Positions 1 to 7,815 are shown, numbered from the stretch's first letter. The stretch is 46,281 bases of DNA from Alphaproteobacteria bacterium (GCA_028284945.1 JANQQJ010000017.1:1-46281), one strand, 5' to 3'. Notes: generated from the sequence alone by a model not told the origin. Program-made: numbers and translations.

Positions 1-22
1 GTTTAGGTGGGTTCACCTAAAC
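1..22. repeat. Perfect 9-bp hairpin at window edge
   Basis: GTTTAGGTG and CACCTAAAC form a perfect 9-bp inverted repeat around a 4-base loop. It sits at the cut edge of the window, so its upstream gene is not visible. It could be a terminator stem or an operator; no T-tract follows, which argues against a classical intrinsic terminator. Confidence 0.5.
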
Positions 23-50
23 CGATAAACGTGATCTAGATTCAACAAGT

Positions 51-110
51 TAGAGCGGGATCGGACGGAAAACCGGTATCCACTTTTCCTGATCCCGCTC
101 TAGTTTTTTG
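51..110. repeat. Alphaproteobacterial-type dispersed palindrome, terminator-like
   Basis: TAGAGCGGGATC (51-62) and GATCCCGCTCTA (91-102) form a perfect 12-bp inverted repeat. Inside it GGAAAA and TTTTCC pair again, giving the layout GATC..GGAAAACCGG..CCACTTTTCC..GATC. This closely resembles a palindrome that I recall as very common between genes of Rhizobiales and relatives (usually with AGAGCATGATC arms). A T-tract follows at 104-109, so on the plus strand it could also end transcription. Family membership is from memory and was not searched. Confidence 0.7.
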
Positions 111-172
111 GGAACGATTGTCAGGAACCTGCACGCAGCACGGAGTTTGACGGACATGAATGGAATTTGGAT

Positions 173-382
173 ATGACTGACAAGATAGGACCCGGAGCAG
201 AGCCGGGAATCTGGGCCAAAGTAGCCTTGGCCCTAGAGGCGATCGATAAGTCGGAGACCGATCACGTTTGGGATCACCTGGTGGTCCTTCGAAAGGAAAT
301 TCTCGCGCTTCGAACGCGTGTGGACGAGCTTTCGCAAGTTGATAAAGGCGCCGTAAGTGCTCCGGGTATTCAGTCAGACTGA
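173..382 (+). CDS. Small hypothetical protein
   Basis: I do not recognise this 69-residue reading frame. I chose the ATG at 173; a TTG two codons upstream (167) is also possible, and neither has a clear ribosome-binding site. The product is mixed-charge with a predicted helical middle (ALEAIDKSE, then HLVVLRKEILALRTRVDEL) that could form a short coiled coil. It has no signal peptide or membrane segment. Codon use looks like its neighbours. It stands alone between the dispersed palindrome and the convergent oxidase gene. It may be a real small gene or a chance frame. Confidence 0.4.
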   Translation: MTDKIGPGAEPGIWAKVALALEAIDKSETDHVWDHLVVLRKEILALRTRVDELSQVDKGAVSAPGIQSD

Positions 383-452
383 TTTTTCTGAATGTCCAGG
401 AAGCTGCCGGTGAATTGTTGCCCAGGGACCGCTTGGTTAATTGGCCCTGCTC

Positions 453-1715
453 CTAGAAGAACACGAATGAGCGGACAACGACATTCTTTCGGCATGGTGC
501 ATTGAGGGGCAGGGTCGGATCGACGCAGGCCGTGTGGAACGACCAGCGCGAGACCGAGCCATCGGTGACGGAATCGTAGCATTTCAGCATCGACACTTCG
601 TGCGGTTCCTGCTGCGGGATCCAGTACCATTCGTGATCCGGCCGGTAGGTGAAGCGCGTCGTCTCGCCGACCCGGTCGTCATAGATCCGGTAATTGTTGA
701 TGTAGGGCTGGTCGGCGAAGGACGGCCAGGCGCACAGCACGAACGGATATTGCTGCACCGTCTCCATCGGCTTGGCCAGATTGATCGACATAAACCGGCG
801 CGACATTTTTTCGTCCGCCTCGGCCTCGGTGTAGTGCTGGGTGCGGCCGAAATTGCGCAGGTTCTTGGTCAGCAGTTCGCGGCAGCGCACCCGGCCACTG
901 TTGTCGTTTAGATCGTTGTGGACGAGGTTGGCGTACATCGCATTGACGCCCGGGTTCTTGGCGTCCTGGTCCTCCGTCCGGTCGCCTTCGTAGTCCTTGT
1001 CAAAAACGTCGTGGTTGTAGACCAGCGCATCCGTCGCGCCGGGGAAGAAGTCGAGAAGCAGCTTTTCGATTTCGGGATAAAACACCCGCTCAACCTCGGC
1101 CGCGTCATAGAAATTCTGGCACTGGGAGTCGAGATGCGCGAGCGAGACGCCCAGCTTGTCCATGCTTTCGGCCGTGTACGGCGACAGGCCTGGATAATAC
1201 TCCTCGATCCGCCTGGCATCGCGCATGACCTGCGGGAAATAGAGGTTCCGCCGCATGGTGTGCTTTTCTTCCTCGCGCAGCTTGGCCGCTAGATCGGCAC
1301 GGTCCGGATCGTGCCAGATCGCGTTCGACGTCACGACGGAATAGGTCGGCTGCTCGTAGACCGTATAGGGCAGGGGCAGCGCCAGGCCGCCCTCGGGCGC
1401 TTCGATCCCCTCAGCGCGAATGTAATCCATGCATTCGGAATACTTTCTGAAACCGATGCCCCATTTGGTTTCGATCGGGCCGGGTGGGGCGCTCTGAATC
1501 CAGTCATAGACCCGCTGGCCTTCGCCGGTCGCGACCTGTTCAAGCGCGTCTTCAAGCGCTGCTGCCGTGCCGGCGTCTCCGTCCTGGTCGAGCGCCATGT
1601 AAGAGCGGCCGCCATGGGCGGCGATTGGCGCTGGCTGGCCCTTGGTCAGCTCCAACGCTGGCACATAAGGTGTGGGATCGCCGCTCCCGGCCGAAATGTT
1701 TTCAGGTTTGTTCAT
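453..1715 (-). CDS. CmcJ/NvfI-family oxidoreductase
   Basis: A 420-residue protein that I assign to the CmcJ/NvfI (AsaB-like) oxidoreductase family, proteins linked to oxidation steps in secondary metabolism. Seen: a central HND (H266-N-D268), the family-like stretch SMLKCYDS (375-382), then SRWSFHTACVDP (389-400) with H394, and a C-terminal RKNVVVRSFVFF tail. H266, D268 and H394 could make a facial iron triad, but this is inference. The N-terminal ~115 residues are longer than in compact members. It lies 133 bases downstream of a cytochrome P450 on the same strand, so the two may be co-transcribed and act on one substrate. The substrate cannot be told. Confidence 0.72.
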   Translation of the reverse strand: MNKPENISAGSGDPTPYVPALELTKGQPAPIAAHGGRSYMALDQDGDAGTAAALEDALEQVATGEGQRVYDWIQSAPPGPIETKWGIGFRKYSECMDYIRAEGIEAPEGGLALPLPYTVYEQPTYSVVTSNAIWHDPDRADLAAKLREEEKHTMRRNLYFPQVMRDARRIEEYYPGLSPYTAESMDKLGVSLAHLDSQCQNFYDAAEVERVFYPEIEKLLLDFFPGATDALVYNHDVFDKDYEGDRTEDQDAKNPGVNAMYANLVHNDLNDNSGRVRCRELLTKNLRNFGRTQHYTEAEADEKMSRRFMSINLAKPMETVQQYPFVLCAWPSFADQPYINNYRIYDDRVGETTRFTYRPDHEWYWIPQQEPHEVSMLKCYDSVTDGSVSRWSFHTACVDPTLPLNAPCRKNVVVRSFVFF

Positions 1716-1848
1716 CGAATGCGTCCCTCATCCAGTGTGACCGCATCGTCGCACACGGATCGCCGGTTTTCCAGACACGGGCGTACACGCGCCGTGTGCC
1801 GCTATGTAAAGGCACAGGAACCGAGCTGATGCTAGGTCTCTGCGCCTA

Positions 1849-3126
1849 TCACAGGCTCGCCGGTGTGAACTCGATGTGAAGCTCCTTCAGACCACGCAGT
1901 GCAAAGTTGGGGTGGTAGGCGAAGTCATTCTTGCCGTCGGCGAACCGGACGCTGTCGAACCGCTCGATGGCGGTTTTGAAGCCCCAGTAGAGTTCGCGGC
2001 GCGCCAGCGGCGCGCCCAGGCAGTGGTGCGGGCCTGAGCCGAACGCCAGATGCGACCCGGCATTCTTGCGTTCCAGGTCAAACTCCTCCGGGTTCTCGAA
2101 GTGGCGCTCATCGTGATTGGCGCAGCCATAGCGCGGGATCACCGTCGCCCCTTTGGGAATCTTCACGCCTGCAATTTCCGTGTCGTTCTGAGCAAACTTG
2201 TAAAGGCCTTGCGCTGGAGAGTTCGACCGCAGGACCTCCTCGACGAAGGACTTCATGTAGCGGTCGGGATCGGTCTTGAGCTTGTCCCAGACGTCGGGCC
2301 GCTTGATTAGAATTTCCATGCCGGAGGACAGGGCGTTGCGGGTTGTTTCTGCACCGCCGACGAACAGCTCGGGCATGATGTGCGTGTGGATCTCGTTGTC
2401 GTTGAGCTTCCGTCCAAGGGCGGGCACCTCCATGTTGGCTATGTCGCTGATCAGCCCTTCGCCCGGTTCCTCGCGGAAGCGTTCGACCATCGGCTGGAAG
2501 AAGTGCTGGGCCTCAATGAGCTTGCGGACGTTGGCAATCGACTGTTCCTCGTCGCACATGCGTCCAAAAAGGGCGATAAAGGCGTCCGTCCATTCCAGAA
2601 TCCTCGGCAGGTGCTCGTCGTCGACGCCCGCCTGTCTGCCGATGACATAGAGCGGCAGTGGTACGGCAAATTGATTGGTCCAGTCGCAGTGCCCGTCGTC
2701 GATGAAGCCGTCGACAAGCTCAGTCGCGATATCGAAGGCGACGGTGTCCATCTCCTTGATCCGCGTGGGTCGCAGCGCGTGATCAAACACAGATCTGACT
2801 TCGCGGTGTAGTTTCCCACTCAGCGCTTGCAGGCTCTTTCCATAGGGCCAGCCCTTTTCCTCAAACTCCTTCTGGAGCTTGTCGCCCCATGCGTAGCCCG
2901 CCGACACGCTGGAATCGTCCGTATCCGGAGGCGTTGCCAGGAAATTCTCATCGTCCTTCACGAACTTGAAGAGGTCGTCATACCGCGTGACGATGAAGAA
3001 GCCGGAATGGGGGTCCTGATAGACAGGTCCCTGGTCGCGCATGGCCTTGTAGGCATGCCAGGGGCATGCCTGAACCTCCGGATCAAACAGGTTGAGGTTA
3101 ACGTCGTCTTCTACCGGTTTGCTCAT
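1849..3126 (-). CDS. Cytochrome P450
   Basis: A soluble bacterial P450 of 425 residues, which would insert one oxygen atom into an organic substrate using electrons from a ferredoxin. All signature elements are visible: I-helix GGAETT (257-262), the ExxR pair E297/R300, and the heme loop FGSGPHHCLG with ligand C369. I chose the ATG at 3126 (MSKPVEDD) because AGGAG lies 7 bases upstream; a frame eight codons longer has no such site. It faces the LuxR-type regulator across a 119-bp region containing a perfect dyad, and is followed by the CmcJ-type oxidase. No reductase is adjacent. The substrate is unknown. Confidence 0.93.
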   Translation of the reverse strand: MSKPVEDDVNLNLFDPEVQACPWHAYKAMRDQGPVYQDPHSGFFIVTRYDDLFKFVKDDENFLATPPDTDDSSVSAGYAWGDKLQKEFEEKGWPYGKSLQALSGKLHREVRSVFDHALRPTRIKEMDTVAFDIATELVDGFIDDGHCDWTNQFAVPLPLYVIGRQAGVDDEHLPRILEWTDAFIALFGRMCDEEQSIANVRKLIEAQHFFQPMVERFREEPGEGLISDIANMEVPALGRKLNDNEIHTHIMPELFVGGAETTRNALSSGMEILIKRPDVWDKLKTDPDRYMKSFVEEVLRSNSPAQGLYKFAQNDTEIAGVKIPKGATVIPRYGCANHDERHFENPEEFDLERKNAGSHLAFGSGPHHCLGAPLARRELYWGFKTAIERFDSVRFADGKNDFAYHPNFALRGLKELHIEFTPASL

Positions 3127-3181
3127 GTCGGTCTCCTCTTGTCTCCCCACGTGTCGTCTGTACGCTCATAGTCGAGATCGC

Positions 3182-3204
3182 AGTGCGGAGCGGCAACCCG
3201 CACT
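3182..3204. promoter_or_regulatory. Candidate LuxR-type operator
   Basis: AGTGCGG (3182-3188) and CCGCACT (3198-3204) form a perfect 7-bp inverted repeat with a 9-base spacer, midway between the divergent P450 and LuxR-type genes. Size and position suit an operator for the neighbouring regulator, though it is not a canonical lux box. The role is inference. Confidence 0.45.
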
Positions 3205-3245
3205 AATTGGCGGGGACGCGCAACGGGGAGGAATGAGGTGCGGCG

Positions 3246-4046
3246 ATGAGCACCCTGCAGGCAACAGCGAACCAGCTTGAGGAACTGAATCGCCTCATGC
3301 AGCGAGACATTGGCCTTATGGAAGCAGCTGACCTGTTGCGTGGGGCGGGCGAAGTGATGGGCCTGCCTTGGTCCGCTGTTATTGACGATGTGTCGGGAAA
3401 TGCACCTGCTGCGAACGCCGATGTCCGCCTTTTGCTCAAGTACTTCGGGTGGCCCGAATGGATGATCGAGAAGTGGTCCTCACGCGCCTACACAAGACAG
3501 CACCCGATCTACATGCATTGCCGTCTTGAAAACGCGGTCTTCTGTGTCGAAACCGAAAAGATGTGGGATAGCGTGTCGCCGCTGACACCGGCCCAGGAAC
3601 AGATGCGTGCCGATCTTCGGCAACAGGGATCCTTCGGGAGTGTGGTTGCGCCCATTCACCTGTCTCTTGGACGCACGGCAGCTTTGGTTTGGTCTACGCA
3701 AGACAAAGTCGATCTGGAAAACATCGTGGCTTCCTGTGCCGGGCCGCTGCACGCCATTGCCTACAGGTTCATCGCAATCCTGCTGCCAAATGAGCCATCC
3801 TTTGCGGGCGTGCGCGACCTGGCCTATCTGACGGATCGGCAGATCGACTGCCTGTCGTGGCTGGCGCGCGGCAAGACGATCGCGGAGACGGCAACCATTC
3901 TCGATATTTCAGTCCACACCATCCGCGATCACCTGCGCGACATCACGGCTCGTCTGAACGCCGTCAATACAACGCATGCGGTGGCCATCGCGTGCCAACT
4001 AGGCATTGTGAAGCCCCTACTTAAGGGGCCGAAGGATGACGCGTAG
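3246..4046 (+). CDS. LuxR-family solo regulator with autoinducer-binding-like domain
   Basis: A 266-residue transcription regulator. Residues ~15-175 resemble the autoinducer-binding domain of LuxR/TraR proteins, and 194-255 form a LuxR/GerE helix-turn-helix (LTDRQIDCLSWLARGKT, then VHTIRDHL). The ATG at 3246 has GAGG about 7 bases upstream. No luxI-type synthase is in the window, so it is an orphan here. The usual Asp of the DP pair in the ligand pocket appears to be His (H86-P87 in AYTRQHPIY) and the downstream Trp position looks changed, so it may sense something other than an acyl-homoserine lactone. It is divergent from the P450/CmcJ pair and probably controls it. Its stop abuts the stop of the convergent redoxin gene. 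Confidence 0.88.
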   Translation: MSTLQATANQLEELNRLMQRDIGLMEAADLLRGAGEVMGLPWSAVIDDVSGNAPAANADVRLLLKYFGWPEWMIEKWSSRAYTRQHPIYMHCRLENAVFCVETEKMWDSVSPLTPAQEQMRADLRQQGSFGSVVAPIHLSLGRTAALVWSTQDKVDLENIVASCAGPLHAIAYRFIAILLPNEPSFAGVRDLAYLTDRQIDCLSWLARGKTIAETATILDISVHTIRDHLRDITARLNAVNTTHAVAIACQLGIVKPLLKGPKDDA

Positions 4047-4808
4047 TCATTGAAGCGCCTGGAAATGTTCGTCCAGCGCCGCGCGGACGGTATCAGGATC
4101 ACTCCGCTGCATATAGTCGGCGGATTGGTCCTTCCAGCGGACGACGCCCTCGGCGTCCAACATCAGCGTTGTCGGGACCGGGAGGCCATTCACACCAGGC
4201 GGTCGGACAGCGGTGTTGAGATTGCGAAGGCCGAACAGTTCCGTGACCGCGAGGTCCGGATCCGACAGGAACGTACCCTCAAGGCCGTGTTTGCCGCGGC
4301 CCTGTGTGATCTGCTCCGGCGTATCGGTACAAACCGCAACCACCTTCATGCCGCGCTGTTCCAGATCATCGCTCAGCTCTTCTGCCCATCGCCGACACTC
4401 GGCGACACAGTAAGGTCACCAATGACCCCGGAAGAACTTGAACAGCGTGGGGGTGCCGATCAGGGCGTCCGAATTATAGGTCCGCGCCTGATCGTCGAGC
4501 GCCTCGAACATCGGGACCCTATCGCCGACCATGATGGGATTGGCGGCGTTCTGTTTCCGCAGGGTATAGAGTCCGAGAAAGAACACACCGCCGATGGCCG
4601 AAAGTCCGCCAAGGAAGTAGCTCAACCAGTTTGTCCCTGGCCCGCCAAGGCTCGCCAGTCCCAGCACGCCGGCACCCGCCCAGCCGAGCAGAAATGCCAG
4701 CCGGTTATCCGGTATCGCCACCTGGCTCGCCCGCTTGAACCACACGGTCGTCGTCACGATCACGAGCAAAAGGCCGGCAAGGCCGAGCAGAGTTGCAGTG
4801 CTGAACAT
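4047..4808 (-). CDS. Membrane-anchored redoxin, probable selenoprotein (UPYC)
   Basis: Read as one frame of 253 residues with TGA (4416-4418) decoded as selenocysteine at residue 131. Residues 1-84 hold about three hydrophobic segments; ~92-253 form an AhpC/TSA-like thioredoxin fold. The site reads FRGHW-[TGA]-PYCVAECRRW, where relatives have FRGHWCPYC, so the TGA falls exactly on the first Cys of CxxC. Frame is kept on both sides, and the downstream part stays conserved-looking (GLPVPTTLMLDAEGVVRW), unlike a decayed gene. A SECIS-like hairpin follows the TGA. The start at 4808 has GGAGA 8 bases upstream. It would reduce thiols or peroxides with the redoxin domain tethered to the membrane. 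Ordinary gene callers would split it in two. Alternative: pseudogene with a nonsense mutation. No sel genes are in the window. Confidence 0.82.
4387..4418 (-). promoter_or_regulatory. Bacterial SECIS-like hairpin after in-frame TGA
   Basis: In the mRNA, UCGCCGA (4405-4399) pairs perfectly with UCGGCGA (4395-4389) around a GUG loop, extended by two G-U pairs. The loop begins 17 bases after the UGA and its first base is G. This matches the known bacterial SECIS pattern (short hairpin just after the UGA, G in the first two loop positions). SelB recognition is inferred. Confidence 0.72.
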
Positions 4809-4893
4809 TCAGGTTTCTCCGAATAACAACGGTAATGCTAGTGACTTGAGGGCCGGGCCGCAATCGTGCTGCGCCCCTCATCAAAGCAATATA

Positions 4894-4929
4894 TTGACAT
4901 TCGTCTCAAATGAGACATATATGTCTCAT
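4894..4929 (+). promoter_or_regulatory. TetR-gene promoter with overlapping palindromic operator
   Basis: TTGACA at 4894-4899 is followed after 17-18 bases by ATATAT/TATATG (4917-4923). A perfect 20-bp palindrome, ATGAGACATA plus its complement, covers 4910-4929, including the -10 region and the regulator's start codon. A third half-site, GTCTCA at 4903-4908, pairs with TGAGAC at 4911-4916. This is a textbook layout for autorepression, and it may also control the divergent redoxin gene. Confidence 0.8.
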
Positions 4930-5482
4930 GAACAATTCACTTCGTCCCACAACACGAGATGCCATCATCGAGGCATCGTTTGAAATCCTGAGCCGTGATC
5001 CGAGCGCGCCGCTCTCCGACGTGGCTGACCGCGCGGGTGTCGGCCGCGCCACGCTTCATCGCTATTTCGCCAGCCGCGACGATCTGGTCCGGGCCCTGGC
5101 GATGATTGCCATGGAGGAGACAGAGGCAGCAGCAGAGGAAGCGTGTTCAGATGTGTCCTCATATGCAGAAGCGCTTGAACAAACGCTAAAGGCTCTGATC
5201 CCCCTGGGCGACAGGCATGGTTTCCTGGCGCTCGAACCATTCGATGGCGATGACGACGTTGACGCCGCATATGCGCGCCAAATGACTGAAATCCGCGACA
5301 TGGTTGACCAGGCAAAACAGGAAGGGTTTTTCGACCTGGGCGTCCCGACGGCATGGATCGCGCAAGCCTTCGACTATTTGATCTATGCCGGTTGGGAAAG
5401 CGTCAAGGCGGGTGAGGCGACGCATCAACAGGCGGCCGATCTGGCCTGGCGGACTCTTACCATTGGCCTCGGGAGCAAGTGA
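4928..5482 (+). CDS. TetR-family transcriptional regulator
   Basis: A 184-residue TetR-type repressor. The N-terminal helix-turn-helix is clear (APLSDVADRAGVGRATLHRYFASRDDL, residues ~28-53); the rest is a helical ligand domain of unknown specificity. I chose the ATG at 4928; a longer frame begins at 4910 inside the palindrome. Neither has a Shine-Dalgarno site, and the promoter places transcription start at about 4929-4930, so translation may be leaderless. The gene is followed after 4 bases by the sterol-desaturase-like gene, implying one transcript, and is divergent from the redoxin gene. Confidence 0.9.
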   Translation: MNNSLRPTTRDAIIEASFEILSRDPSAPLSDVADRAGVGRATLHRYFASRDDLVRALAMIAMEETEAAAEEACSDVSSYAEALEQTLKALIPLGDRHGFLALEPFDGDDDVDAAYARQMTEIRDMVDQAKQEGFFDLGVPTAWIAQAFDYLIYAGWESVKAGEATHQQAADLAWRTLTIGLGSK

Positions 5483-5486
5483 GCTG

Positions 5487-6377
5487 ATGACACTCGACCA
5501 AATTCAGGAATGGGGCACTGCGTTTGACGATGGGTTCTTTCTCATCGGCGCGGCAATCCTTCTGATCGAAATCGCCAAGGGACTGTTCAACCGCTCGCTT
5601 AAAGGGCGCGGTTTCATGGATATGGTGGCCAGCATCTCGACCCAGATCCCCTCCGTGCTCATCGAGATTTTCGTGTTTTCCTTCGCCTATGCAGGGTGGG
5701 CGCTGCTCGCAGAGAATGCAGTCCCTTGGACCCTGCCGGTTACCATAGGGACGGTGGCGCTGACGCTGCTAGCGTGCGACTTCATTTACTATTGGGAGCA
5801 CCGGATCGCGCATGAAGTCCGCCTGTTCTGGACACAGCACGCGGTCCACCATTCGTCGCGGTTTATGAATGTCAGTGTCGCGATACGGTTTGGGCCACTC
5901 GAAGGATTCCTCTCTGTTCTGTTCCACACACCTTTGGTGCTTATCGGGTTTCCACCCGAAATTGTCATCACCGGCATCTTGGTGGTTCTGGCGTACCAGA
6001 CATGGATCCATACGGAGCTGATCGGAAAACTCGGCGTCCTGGATGCTTTTCTCAACACCCCGGCCAACCACCGGGTGCACCATGGCTGCGACGACAAATA
6101 CATCGACAAGAACTATGGCGGCATCCTGATCATCTGGGACCGGCTGTTCGGCACCTATCAGCGCGAAGAAGAGCGCCCAGTCTATGGCCTCAAGCGGGAT
6201 TTCTCGAGCGTGAACCCGTTTGTCGTCTGGTTCTCTGAACTGCCTGAGTTTTTTCGGGAACTCGGTAAGGCGCAGACCCTGGGCGAGGGGTTACGCTATG
6301 CGTTCGGGCGGCCGGGTCACGCAGCGGCACGCCCTAAGCCGCCAGCCGTCAAACAAGAAGCGACGGAACATGTCTAA
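5487..6377 (+). CDS. Sterol desaturase / fatty acid hydroxylase family protein
   Basis: A 296-residue integral membrane di-iron oxygenase of the fatty acid hydroxylase superfamily. Hydrophobic segments at ~15-32, 50-75, 82-100 and 140-172 surround the histidine boxes: H105-xxx-H109, H118-AV-H121-H122, H175, and NHRVHHG (H195, H198, H199). These enzymes hydroxylate or desaturate lipid-like substrates at the membrane. The ATG at 5487 lies 4 bases after the TetR stop, so the two are translationally coupled and the regulator probably controls this enzyme. A longer frame starting at 5385 would overlap TetR and is unlikely. The real substrate (sterol, fatty acid or carotenoid) cannot be told. Confidence 0.9.
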   Translation: MTLDQIQEWGTAFDDGFFLIGAAILLIEIAKGLFNRSLKGRGFMDMVASISTQIPSVLIEIFVFSFAYAGWALLAENAVPWTLPVTIGTVALTLLACDFIYYWEHRIAHEVRLFWTQHAVHHSSRFMNVSVAIRFGPLEGFLSVLFHTPLVLIGFPPEIVITGILVVLAYQTWIHTELIGKLGVLDAFLNTPANHRVHHGCDDKYIDKNYGGILIIWDRLFGTYQREEERPVYGLKRDFSSVNPFVVWFSELPEFFRELGKAQTLGEGLRYAFGRPGHAAARPKPPAVKQEATEHV

Positions 6378-6396
6378 GCCCAGGGCGAGCGATCAG

Positions 6397-7227
6397 CTAG
6401 AACCGGCCGACGAGGTAGCCCATCACGCCCGTGTGGGCGTAGTCGATCGAGCCAATCCAGTTTTCGTCATCAACGTCGAGGCTGAAATCCAGGCGGTTGA
6501 AGCTGACGCCGACACCGACATTTTCAAAGATGTAGTATTCGATAAACAGGCGAATGTCGTACATCTCGCCGTCCAGATTGCCGATCGACAGGTTGAGCCA
6601 CTGACCTGAGGCGCCGATCTCCCAACGATCCGAGAGCTTGTGATTGACGTGAAAGCCGATCAGCGGGAACGGCCCATCCACCCGTGAGGTCTGTTCTTCA
6701 AATGAAACTGTTGATCGGCCAGCGAGAAACGCGTCACCAGCGATACTCGCGCGGACGCGAATCCAATGAACGCCCAGTGAGGCGGCAACCTCCCAGTTTT
6801 CCGTGTGGACAAAGGAATAGGCGTAGCTGAGCGGCATGATCCGCCACGAGCCACTTGCTTCAATGGTGGCGCCGGTCGGATAGACGGAATCGCGCCACTC
6901 AACATCTCCGGCCAACACACGCTCACCGCTTCTGGAGAGACGGTAATAGCCAACGAAGAGCCTGTGGCGCTTCCAGAGCCGAATTGACGCATCGATGCGG
7001 AAGGTAAATTCGCTGGAGCCGAAGCCTAGGTCGTCTTCGGGGTCGATGGTGCTGTTTGTGCCGTCCTCTTCAAAATCGATCTGAAGGTCGGATCCAATAT
7101 CCGTGAACAGCCCCGAGACGGTTAACTTTGCTGTCTCCTGGCCAAACAGGCCCGCAGCCTCGGCCCGGGTTTCTGTTAAGGCTGCTAGCAGTATGATGCT
7201 AAGGCCCGCTACCTTCGCCATGGTCAT
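6397..7227 (-). CDS. Putative outer-membrane beta-barrel protein
   Basis: A 276-residue exported protein of unknown function. The ATG at 7227 is preceded by a run of six G and begins a signal peptide (MTMAKVAGLSIILLAALTETRAEA). The mature part is rich in alternating hydrophobic and aromatic residues in short strands (RLFVGYYRLSRSG, IRLFIEYYIFENVGVGVSF) and ends in phenylalanine (YLVGRF), both typical of outer-membrane barrels. It runs convergent to the sterol-desaturase gene. A porin-like or structural barrel is likely; no specific substrate can be given. Confidence 0.75.
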   Translation of the reverse strand: MTMAKVAGLSIILLAALTETRAEAAGLFGQETAKLTVSGLFTDIGSDLQIDFEEDGTNSTIDPEDDLGFGSSEFTFRIDASIRLWKRHRLFVGYYRLSRSGERVLAGDVEWRDSVYPTGATIEASGSWRIMPLSYAYSFVHTENWEVAASLGVHWIRVRASIAGDAFLAGRSTVSFEEQTSRVDGPFPLIGFHVNHKLSDRWEIGASGQWLNLSIGNLDGEMYDIRLFIEYYIFENVGVGVSFNRLDFSLDVDDENWIGSIDYAHTGVMGYLVGRF

Positions 7228-7355
7228 GCTGTTCCCCCCGAATTCTCTTGGCCTGGATGAGTCATAGCCTGACCGTGACGTCAATTAAAGGTTGTTGGGA
7301 TTGGCGGGTGCGCCCTCACTTCGGACAAGGTGAGGGGGTGGCTCACATTATAATC

Positions 7356-7371
7356 AACCAAACGGTTGGTT
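7356..7371. promoter_or_regulatory. Candidate operator palindrome
   Basis: AACCAA and TTGGTT flank ACGG, giving a 16-bp near-palindrome. It lies between the divergent barrel and VOC genes in an AT-rich promoter-like stretch and resembles TetR-type operators. The cognate regulator is unknown. Confidence 0.5.
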
Positions 7372-7467
7372 TATTAATTGTTGCTATCTATACTCGCTGA
7401 AGGGCAGTCACCCTTCGGCGGTGATTTGCCGCGCTCAACCGGATGGACCTGATCGGGAGGAACACAC

Positions 7468-7815
7468 ATGATCCAGTCACTGCAGAACATTTATTTCCCG
7501 GCTAAGGATGTCAGCGCGTTTGCCTTGTTCCTTGAAGAGGCTCTTGGTCTCGGTCTTAAATTCCGCGACGGCGACCGGTGGGTGCAGTTCGACTGCGGCA
7601 ATACAAGTCTGTCGGTCAGTGCACCGGATGAGGCCCCGGAGGGTGTCATCAGTCCAGTGCCGGTCCTGGAGGTTGCAGACCTGGACGCGATCCGCGAGAA
7701 AATCACGGCATCAGGCGGCACTATCCTCAGTGAGCGGGACATGGGCGATCACGGCCGGACGCTTGCCTTTTCAGCACCCGATGGCCAGGTGCTCCAGCTT
7801 CTTCAGCGGGCGTAA
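7468..7815 (+). CDS. VOC (glyoxalase/bleomycin-resistance/dioxygenase) family protein
   Basis: A compact 115-residue protein with one vicinal-oxygen-chelate fold: N-terminal IYFPAKDVSAFALFLEEALGL, then ISPVPVLEVADLDAIREKI and the closing FSAPDGQVLQLLQ. GGGAGG lies about 7 bases before the ATG at 7468. It is upstream of and co-directional with the carotenoid-oxygenase-like gene (123 bases apart), so they may share a role, possibly handling an oxidised product. The N-terminal metal-binding His of many members is not evident, so it may be a binding protein rather than an enzyme. Confidence 0.83.
   Translation: MIQSLQNIYFPAKDVSAFALFLEEALGLGLKFRDGDRWVQFDCGNTSLSVSAPDEAPEGVISPVPVLEVADLDAIREKITASGGTILSERDMGDHGRTLAFSAPDGQVLQLLQRA

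Noticed and set aside
534-911. Plus-strand frame inside the CmcJ-type gene
   Set aside because: Shadow of the minus-strand gene, with no motif and no start site.
4047-4349. Separate 100-residue redoxin gene starting at 4349
   Set aside because: It is the C-terminal part of the frame that continues in phase through the TGA; its Met is internal and has no ribosome-binding site.
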